A stretch of 13,194 nucleotides of DNA from Phycisphaerales bacterium (GTDB taxonomy: Bacteria; Planctomycetota; Phycisphaerae; SM23-33), in contig PMYM01000264.1 in assembly GCA_003171235.1 (NCBI GenBank), positions 1-13,194 on the forward strand. The letters are read 5' to 3'. Position numbers and translations under genes: made by a program. Every line of letters begins with the position of its first letter. Within the stretch, counting starts at the first letter, position 1. The notes beneath the pieces are model-generated. The model searched no databases. It had not been told where the DNA came from and was given only the letters and a program-made list of their open reading frames with translations. Below are positions 8,392 to 13,194 of the stretch, in pieces.

Positions 8392-9080
8392 GTCTTTGAT
8401 TCCGGGGTCAACTCTCCGCCCGCCTTGGCTTTGTTCTTCTGTAACCTATAGCCTGAAGCCTGCAGCCTGTGGCCTGCGGATTTGTGTGAATTATGATTCA
8501 CTTTAATTGCGACAGCAAACACCTTCCACCCGCGCTGCACCTGGGCGGTGACGTCGAAGTCGCCCTCGCTGGCGTACCACAGGATCACCGCCGGGGCCAA
8601 GAGGCCCCAGGCCATCACCGCCAGGCTGAAGGCCTCCACGTCCTTGCGGATGACGCCCTGGCCCTGGCCCTGGCGAATGATGTCGGCCAGGGCGCCTAGA
8701 AAGCCCCGCAGCATGCCGTAGGCCTGGGCCTTGCGCTGGCCGGAGGGGCCCTCGGCGAAGATGATCCGCGGCATGGCCGGAATCTCGCGCACCATGGCCA
8801 CCTGCCGCATCAACAGCCGCTCGATCCGCTCCAAGGGGTCGCTCGTCTGGCGGCAGACCGCCTGCAGGTTGGCTTGGGCCTTCTGGACGATGGACTCCAT
8901 GGCGGCTGACAGCACCTCTTCCTTGCCCCGGTAGTGGCGGTAGATGGCTGAGGGCACCAGCCCCACCTGGCGGGCCAGCCCGGCCATGCTCAGCCCGCCC
9001 AGGCCGCGCTGGGCGATCACCTGCAAGGCCGCCTGGGCGATCTGCCGCCGCCGCACCCGGCCGTCAAGCTTCTGGGTCAT
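8388..9080 (-). CDS. TetR/AcrR family repressor of the efflux operon
   Basis: 230 residues from the ATG at 9080, preceded by GGAGCAGGGAAC; the in-frame extension to 9224 runs into promoter and repeat sequence and is rejected. Residues 9-57 are the TetR DNA-binding domain: the helix-turn-helix is about 31-50 (SMAGLARQVGLVPSAIYRHY) followed by the family-typical 'RGKEEVL'. The rest is a helical ligand-binding and dimer domain (about 60-193). The last 30 or so residues, including GHRLQASGYRLQ at 203-214, are encoded by a GCCTGNN repeat and look like an added tail. It overlaps ybhG by four bases. From memory it is not close to E. coli CecR, which holds the same position there. A palindrome matching a TetR operator lies at its own promoter and at the ybhG promoter, so it likely autorepresses. 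The inducer is unknown. Confidence 0.93.
   Translation of the reverse strand: MTQKLDGRVRRRQIAQAALQVIAQRGLGGLSMAGLARQVGLVPSAIYRHYRGKEEVLSAAMESIVQKAQANLQAVCRQTSDPLERIERLLMRQVAMVREIPAMPRIIFAEGPSGQRKAQAYGMLRGFLGALADIIRQGQGQGVIRKDVEAFSLAVMAWGLLAPAVILWYASEGDFDVTAQVQRGWKVFAVAIKVNHNSHKSAGHRLQASGYRLQKNKAKAGGELTPESKT
8451..8478. repeat. (GCCTGNN)4 heptad-period repeat in the tetR 3' end
   Basis: GCCTGAA, GCCTGCA, GCCTGTG and GCCTGCG follow each other directly. The tract encodes part of the TetR C-terminal tail and lies between the second operator and the ybhG start. It has the same 7-nt period as the TTCGAGT tract in the ATPase gene but a different sequence. Confidence 0.7.
8486..8518 (-). promoter_or_regulatory. 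Operator 2 and promoter for ybhG, inside tetR
   Basis: The perfect palindrome GTGAAT-TATG-ATTCAC occupies 8486-8501, with the same half-sites and spacing as the tetR operator. On the minus strand TTGCTG (8513-8518) and CATAAT (8490-8495) are separated by exactly 17 bases, and the -10 box lies inside the palindrome. A start point near 8483 would give a leader of about 90 bases to ybhG. This would let the pump genes be transcribed without tetR, under the same repressor. Confidence 0.7.
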
Positions 9081-9094
9081 GTTCCCTGCTCCAT

Positions 9095-9137
9095 GTGAAT
9101 CTATATTCACTATATTCCAAGATGCGGCGCCGGTCAA
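9095..9137 (-). promoter_or_regulatory. Operator 1 and promoter of tetR
   Basis: GTGAAT-CTAT-ATTCAC at 9095-9110 is a perfect palindrome. On the minus strand TTGACC (9132-9137) and TATAGT (9109-9114) are 17 bases apart and each matches the sigma70 consensus at five of six positions. The operator overlaps the end of the -10 box and the expected start point, an ideal place for repression, and lies 14 bases before the tetR start codon. Confidence 0.8.
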
Positions 9138-9163
9138 GTGGCGGCGAGCCTCCGCTTGGATTT

Positions 9164-9239
9164 CAAATCTGGGAATTTCAAATTGCAAATTGGCGGAGCC
9201 AAGGCGCTGCCGCGACCCCCTCAATTCCCAGATTTGGAA
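9164..9239. repeat. Inverted repeat, AAATCTGGGAATT arms
   Basis: AAATCTGGGAATT at about 9165-9177 pairs with AATTCCCAGATTT at 9223-9235 around a 45-base centre that itself contains TTCAAATTGCAAATT. It is low in GC compared with its surroundings, and lies upstream of the tetR promoter, pointing away from it. Confidence 0.65.
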
Positions 9240-9367
9240 TTCCTTGAAGAGGTCCGTTATTCACTCAGTTCCCGGCCAATATCTTTCCACGCGCTGCAAC
9301 TGTGACAGGGCCTGGGCTCGAAAGTGGTCGCCATGCCAAAGCACGGTCGAGGCCTGGAAGGCCGAAA

Positions 9368-9683
9368 AGACGGTAGCCGGGGGTGCAGCGTCCCGAGCGA
9401 AGTCGAGGGACGCGCAACCCCCGGTAAGACGCTCTCCTGAATTCCAGAGGCAGTGCCGTGATTGGCCGGTGGATTGATCGCAACTGCCGATGGTGTGGTT
9501 TTCCGGAGGCGTCTTCCGCTGCCGAGGGTGTGATTCTCTAGAGGAATCTCTTGCGAAGCTAGCGACACCAGCGCGAGCAAGGTCAAGTCCGCGCGCGGGT
9601 CCAGCCGCTCGCTCTGTGCGGCGGGGGCATGCTTTCCGGGGGCTCCGGCTGCGCCGTGCTCGCTCCACCCCCGGCTACCGTCT
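9368..9683. repeat. Element bounded by 23-bp inverted arms, with internal hairpin
   Basis: 9368-9390 and 9661-9683 are inverted copies with one mismatch in 23 bases (core GACGGTAGCCGGGGGTG). Next to the left arm, CCGGGGGT (9377-9384) also pairs with ACCCCCGG (9417-9424), and GCGTCCC with GGGACGC inside it, around the loop GAGCGAAGTCGA. No open reading frame inside looks real, and no transposase is present. Confidence 0.7.
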
Positions 9684-9742
9684 GCGGGCCCCGTCGGGGC
9701 CGGGGAAGAGAAAAACGCCGCACCCGGGTCTGGCCACAAATT

Positions 9743-9775
9743 CAAAAGCCTCCGGTGGGCAACCGGAGGCTTTTG
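9743..9775 (-). terminator. Rho-independent terminator of the 716-residue protein gene
   Basis: A perfect 14-bp stem (CAAAAGCCTCCGGT with ACCGGAGGCTTTTG) closes a five-base loop, GGGCA. On the minus strand it starts 43 bases after the stop codon and ends in TTTTG followed by AATTT. The A and T runs on both sides could let it work in both directions. Confidence 0.85.
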
Positions 9776-9818
9776 AGAAGGCAGGAATCGAAATCGCCGG
9801 CGAATAATCGCCGCGCTG

Positions 9819-11969
9819 CTACTTGCGGTTCTTGATGTATTCCTCGGTCTGTTTGAGCAGTTTCTGGAACTCCGCCATCTTCACCCATCTGACCGAGTAA
9901 TCGGTAAACAGGACAGCAGCCCCTTCATTGTTGTTGATCTGGGGCGGCTCGTAGGCCAGGATCAGGTTGGGCGGGGCGTCACTCCCCATCACGTTGCCGA
10001 GATACACGTAGTCAGGCCCGCCGACCAGTTTGCCTTCGGCGTCGCTTTCGGGTTTGCGACCGCTAGTAGGACTGAGCAGGCAATTGTTACTGATTATATT
10101 CTTCTTGACCAGGGCCTGCAGGTCCGGCGGGAACTGCTCGTTCTGGTCATTCTGGTAAAGGACAATGGCTTTGCCGATGGCGTTGAGATTGGCCATGGAC
10201 AGGGCTTGCTTGGCTTGGGCTCTGGCTCTGCCCAGTGTAGGCAGCGCAACGGAAACTGCCATGGCGACGCCCGCCGGGGCCATCATGACTTGGGGGTTGC
10301 CTTCCACGGAAATGCCATTGTCGTCGGCGGAAACGCTGACGATGCCCAGGCCCAGCATTTTCTCCAGTTCGGTCAAGTCCGGCAGGGCGGTCAGCATTTG
10401 GGGGTTGCGCAGCGAATTACCCAGGGCGCTCATGCCGCCCAGCCCGAAACCATAGAACAGCCGGGCCAGTTGCGGGGTGTTGACGACCATCAGGGCATTG
10501 GGGTTGGGGCTGAAGCGCTTGCGGGCGGCCTGGTTTTCCGGCAGGTCCAACAGGCCCTTCTGGCCGGCGGTCTTGATGGCGGCCGAGAGCACCTGCGGCC
10601 AGGCGGCGATGTACAGCCGTCCGTCCCGGATCGCCCAGGCTGGGGCGAGGGGGAAGGGGAAGAAATCCCTGCTTGGCTCCCTGGGATTCTTAACCATATA
10701 GCGGATTTCAGTCTGGCCCACCTTCGTGGCGGCGAAAGCGAAGGGAGCGGCGGCACTGACTAGACCTTCCAGCGTGGTCACGGCGGCGGCGGCCTTGGCG
10801 GCGTCCTTGACGCCCACGCTGAGGTAGGTGCCGCTGACCAGGCCGCCCAGGCTGGGGGCGCTGACCAGCATCCAATCGTCGCCCAGGGCGGAGGCCAGTT
10901 CGGGAATGTCCAGGCCGGTCATGGTCTTGACCATCTCGAGGGCGCCGTCCATCTGGGCGGGGGCCTTGGGCTCGATCTGCCCGGCGATGGCCTTGATCTC
11001 GGCCAGGGCAACGGCTGGGTCAAGCCCGAAGGCGACCGCAAAGGTGGTGTCGGCGGGCAGGCGGGAGATGGCCTCCTTGGAAAGCGGTTTGCCGGCCAGC
11101 AGCTTCATCAGGCCGGTGTGGGGGGCCTTGCTGGCCAGCCGGAGCCGGACCAGTTCGCCGTCGGGAGAAATGCTCAGGGCATAAGTCACGGAGGTGAGCT
11201 TGCTCAAGCCCAGGGCCCCTATGACCTGACGGGGCATCTGCTGCTGGTTCTTGGGGTTGGAGGCTTCCTGTGCGGCAATGGTGTCGATCAGGGCATAGAG
11301 TTTTGGGGCGTCCAGGTAGAAAGCGCCCTGGAGCTTGCCGCCGGCGGCGGCGTCCTTGACGGCGGCCACGAAGTCCGCCTGGGCCGACAGCGGCTTGGCC
11401 TTGCCTGCCGCAACATCCTGCATCTGCGCCAAGCCCTTGCCTATGGCGACGCAGAAGGTGGTGCTGTTGCCCGCAAAGCCGAATTGAATGGCGCCCGCGG
11501 GGGTGGACACGCTGGAGAGGCCCGACTCGGTCTTGAGGACTTCCACCCCGGCGGCGGGCGCCTGCTCCAGCAGGTTGGCCAGGTTCGTGGCGAAGGCGGC
11601 TTTGTCCTGGCCCAGTTCAAACAGGGCCAGGGCCGATACTTCCGGCGGGCCGTTCTTGTGGGGCGCCACCTCCAGAATGGCCAGGCCGGCCGGATGCACC
11701 GCGGCGGTCATGGCCAGGTTCATGACGGCTGTCATCGTCTTGGCCATTTTGGGGTCTTTGGCCAGTCCGGTCTGCTCAAGCATTTGCTTCATGAGGTCGG
11801 CCGGTTGGGTGGTAGCCGTGCCGTCGACCGGGACGCCGCCTGCCCAGCCCAGGTAGGCCAGAGGGCCCTGGGGCAACTTGTCGGCCAGCGGAGGCGCCTG
11901 GTCCTGGGCCATCGCCGCCAAGGGTAGAATCAAGGCCGCCAATAACGCTATCATCATTCGAGTCGCCAT
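9819..11969 (-). CDS. Exported protein with DUF3352-like body and headless pseudopilin-like tail
   Basis: 716 residues from an ATG at 11969 with a strong AAAGGAG eight bases upstream. Residues 1-21 are a cleavable signal peptide (hydrophobic 5-18, AMA before QD). A TTQPADLM segment follows at about 53-60. The bulk (about 30-560) is alanine-rich alternating helix and strand, resembling the DUF3352-type secreted proteins common in planctomycetes, with no catalytic motif seen. The final 150 residues start at 'ALPTLGRARAQAKQALSMAN' (575-594), continue 'LNAIGKAIVLYQND' and end with 'VLFTDYSVRWV'. This is the pattern of planctomycete type II/IV pseudopilins after their first helix, but the GFTLIE prepilin site is missing. 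It ends at a strong terminator and diverges from the peptidase gene. Function unknown; an envelope role is inferred. Confidence 0.92.
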   Translation of the reverse strand: MATRMMIALLAALILPLAAMAQDQAPPLADKLPQGPLAYLGWAGGVPVDGTATTQPADLMKQMLEQTGLAKDPKMAKTMTAVMNLAMTAAVHPAGLAILEVAPHKNGPPEVSALALFELGQDKAAFATNLANLLEQAPAAGVEVLKTESGLSSVSTPAGAIQFGFAGNSTTFCVAIGKGLAQMQDVAAGKAKPLSAQADFVAAVKDAAAGGKLQGAFYLDAPKLYALIDTIAAQEASNPKNQQQMPRQVIGALGLSKLTSVTYALSISPDGELVRLRLASKAPHTGLMKLLAGKPLSKEAISRLPADTTFAVAFGLDPAVALAEIKAIAGQIEPKAPAQMDGALEMVKTMTGLDIPELASALGDDWMLVSAPSLGGLVSGTYLSVGVKDAAKAAAAVTTLEGLVSAAAPFAFAATKVGQTEIRYMVKNPREPSRDFFPFPLAPAWAIRDGRLYIAAWPQVLSAAIKTAGQKGLLDLPENQAARKRFSPNPNALMVVNTPQLARLFYGFGLGGMSALGNSLRNPQMLTALPDLTELEKMLGLGIVSVSADDNGISVEGNPQVMMAPAGVAMAVSVALPTLGRARAQAKQALSMANLNAIGKAIVLYQNDQNEQFPPDLQALVKKNIISNNCLLSPTSGRKPESDAEGKLVGGPDYVYLGNVMGSDAPPNLILAYEPPQINNNEGAAVLFTDYSVRWVKMAEFQKLLKQTEEYIKNRK

Positions 11970-12031
11970 CTTCTTCTCCTTTGAACTGTGTGAATATGCG
12001 CGCCCCCGCAGGGCGGTTGTGATATCTTCCC

Positions 12032-12050
12032 AAAAAAGCCCGGCGCGGGC
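12032..12050 (-). terminator. Possible small terminator-like hairpin
   Basis: On the minus strand GCCCG-CGC-CGGGC is followed by six T residues. The stem is only five base pairs, and the only gene just upstream on this strand is absent (the neighbour is on the plus strand). If it works, it would stop antisense transcription from the peptidase side entering the exported-protein gene. Confidence 0.3.
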
Positions 12051-12066
12051 CAGTGGAAAATGTCCA

Positions 12067-12173
12067 GGTGGAACAGGTTTGCAACCTGTTCAATGCACAG
12101 CTGGAAAGGCTGTGCCACCAGGTGGAACAGGTGTGCAACCTGTTCGATGCACAGCTCGGAAAGCTGTGCCACC
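12067..12173. repeat. Two tandem 53-bp double-palindrome repeats
   Basis: Copies at 12067-12119 and 12121-12173 are separated by one A and differ at only a few positions. Each begins GGTGG and ends CCACC, and holds two hairpins: GAACAGGT...ACCTGTTC and GCACAGCT...AGCTGTGC. The period of 54 bases equals 18 codons, so all frames stay open through it. It ends 25 bases before the peptidase start codon, so it may be part of that gene's leader. Confidence 0.9.
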
Positions 12174-12198
12174 AAGGGCTGGGAAAATGGGAGACGGC

Positions 12199-13155
12199 AT
12201 GAAGAACCTGCTAGTTCCCTTGGCCATGTTGCTGTCGCTGCTGGAGATTTCCTGCAACCCCCCGCCGCCGCCGGCCCTGCCGGCCGAGGCGGCCGTTTCC
12301 GCCAGCGGGTGGAGCTTCGCCGGCATCCCCGGCGAGAAGCTCCAGACCCGCCACTACGTCATCTACACCACCGCCGGCACGCGGGCCTTGCGCCAGGAGC
12401 TGCCGGGTTTCATGGAAAGCGCCTATAGCCAATATCTCCAGCTCACCGGCCTGGCGGATAAACCCGCCGCCCCCATGGTCATCTACCTGCTGGGGGACCG
12501 CGGCCAGTGGGCGGCCATGACCCAAACCGTTACCGCCCCTTACCAGCAGACCTACCTGACCATCCAGAACGGCGGCTACTGCTACCAGGGCGTCTGCGTG
12601 CTGTGGGATCTTTCGCATGTGGCCACGTACTCCATTGCCGCCCACGAGGGCCTCCACCAGTTTTTGTTCCACCGGGTGCGGCAGCCGCTGCCGGCCTGGG
12701 TGGAAGAAGGCCTGGCCACGCAGATGGAGGGCTTTAGCCCCAGCGGCCAATCCATCGCCCTGTCGCCCGGCCAGAACAACCTCCGCCTGGTGAGCCTGCG
12801 GACGGAGTTGTCGGCCCAGCGCTGGGTGGGCCTGAGCGACCTGCTGGAAAGCGACGCGGGGGAGTTCCTCACCACCCACAGTTCGCTCCAAGGGCCCGAG
12901 TACTACGCCCAGTTGTGGGCGATGCTGTCGTTCATCCTGAGCGAGCCCGACTACAGTGGGGGCCTGCGGCGTATGATCGCCCAGGCCGAGGCGGGCAACC
13001 TCCAGCCGCCGCCCCCTCCGGGCGCTCCGCCAAGGAGCATCGAGTACAACAAGGCCATGTCGATGCCGGTCTTCCGCCAGTACATCGATCCGGACCTCGG
13101 CCGCTTCGAGGCCCGCTACAAGGGCTACGCCCGCAAACTCGCCGGGCTGAACTGA
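12199..13155 (+). CDS. Lipoprotein gluzincin metallopeptidase (HEGLH), DUF1570-like
   Basis: 318 residues from the ATG at 12199, with GGGAG five bases upstream; an ATG at 12187 would add four residues and weaken the signal. Residues 1-19 form a lipoprotein signal ending 'LLEISC' with Cys19, a slightly unusual lipobox because Glu is at -3, followed by a run of five prolines. The catalytic motif is H149-E-G-L-H153 in 'AAHEGLHQFLF', and 'LPAWVEEGLA' follows, so Glu170 is the likely third zinc ligand, 16 residues after the motif, as in gluzincins. Two Cys (128, 133) may form a disulfide in the extracytoplasmic domain. A proline-rich loop lies at about 274-282. The substrate is unknown; DUF1570-like families with this layout are common in planctomycetes. 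The stop is a TGA, and the 39 bases after it hold TTCGAT-type low-complexity sequence. Confidence 0.9.
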   Translation: MKNLLVPLAMLLSLLEISCNPPPPPALPAEAAVSASGWSFAGIPGEKLQTRHYVIYTTAGTRALRQELPGFMESAYSQYLQLTGLADKPAAPMVIYLLGDRGQWAAMTQTVTAPYQQTYLTIQNGGYCYQGVCVLWDLSHVATYSIAAHEGLHQFLFHRVRQPLPAWVEEGLATQMEGFSPSGQSIALSPGQNNLRLVSLRTELSAQRWVGLSDLLESDAGEFLTTHSSLQGPEYYAQLWAMLSFILSEPDYSGGLRRMIAQAEAGNLQPPPPPGAPPRSIEYNKAMSMPVFRQYIDPDLGRFEARYKGYARKLAGLN

Positions 13156-13194
13156 TTTTCGATTTACGATGTTCGATCAGTACTGTCCGGTTAG

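Larger units (their letters stand above)
9138..9742. other. Gene-free repeat mosaic between tetR and the 716-residue protein gene
   Basis: I find no credible gene here; the frames that run through have no ribosome site and are built from repeats. Contents in order: an inverted repeat around AAATCTGGGAATT (9164-9177 with 9223-9235), a large hairpin (9377-9424), two imperfect 35-37-bp direct repeats starting CTGCCGA (9484-9518 and 9519-9555), a distant inverted partner of the hairpin's edge (9661-9683), and a GGCCCC-GTC-GGGGCC hairpin (9687-9701). Confidence 0.7.

Noticed and set aside
9081..9224. Longer tetR start at 9224
   Set aside because: The extra residues come from repeat sequence and the promoter-operator; the start at 9080 has a good ribosome site and the usual TetR N-terminus.
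9257..9745. Minus-strand frames of 135-162 residues in the gap after tetR
   Set aside because: Their products are translations of hairpin repeats, rich in Pro, Arg and Ser, with no ribosome site; overlapping frames are equally open.
11989..11995. TGTGAAT half-site upstream of the exported-protein gene
   Set aside because: No inverted ATTCAC partner follows at the four-base spacing, so it is not counted as a third TetR operator.
12067..12173. Possible CRISPR array
   Set aside because: Only two units that abut directly with one base between them; there are no spacers and no cas genes.
11118..12198. Plus-strand frame 11118-11927 and the upstream extension of the peptidase frame from 11878
   Set aside because: The first is antisense to the exported-protein gene. 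The extension runs through the tandem 53-bp repeats and has no signal peptide, whereas the start at 12199 gives a lipoprotein signal.

Overview
This is a high-GC bacterial window with seven well-supported complete genes, two of them ABC ATPases, plus one gene cut by the left edge and a further two secreted proteins (ten coding regions in all). The intergenic spaces are packed with short, self-complementary or 7-8-nt-periodic repeats. The organism is most likely a planctomycete or a relative (Phycisphaerae-like). I infer this from a secreted 716-residue protein with a planctomycete-style 'LPTLGRAR...NLNAIG' pseudopilin-like tail and a TTQPA stretch, a HEGLH lipoprotein peptidase of the DUF1570-like sort, and the repeat style. 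No 16S or marker gene is present, so this stays inference.

Left part (1-2533): an incomplete minus-strand gene for an (alpha/alpha)6-barrel protein of the N-acylglucosamine 2-epimerase type diverges from a visibly more AT-rich lipoprotein gene with a beta-propeller-like sequence. The lipoprotein gene lies between oppositely oriented copies of a GCAGAG-type repeat.

Centre (2602-9080, all minus strand): a complete drug-efflux-type operon, tetR > membrane-fusion protein > ABC ATPase > ABC ATPase > permease > permease. It matches the E. coli ybhG-ybhF-ybhS-ybhR layout, but the two ATPase domains that are fused in YbhF are separate genes here. Three junctions (tetR/ybhG, second ATPase/ybhS, ybhS/ybhR) use ATGA stop-start overlaps; the only two gaps in the operon (7104-7251 and 5909-6188) are filled with repeats. 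The same perfect palindrome GTGAAT-N4-ATTCAC overlaps a sigma70-like promoter in front of tetR and a second one inside the 3' end of tetR, just ahead of ybhG. This is a strong case for autoregulation plus direct control of the pump genes.

Repeat invasion of genes: repeat families seen between genes also appear in frame inside coding sequence. They form the N-terminal residues of the second ATPase (a four-copy heptanucleotide), a 46-bp palindrome in its C-terminal domain, and the C-terminal tail of TetR.

Right part (9081-13194): a 740-bp gene-free mosaic of hairpins ends in a near-ideal terminator for the minus-strand 716-residue exported protein. That gene diverges from a plus-strand lipoprotein gluzincin, with two tandem 53-bp double-palindrome repeats between them. 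I see no rRNA, tRNA, CRISPR array, transposase or phage gene.
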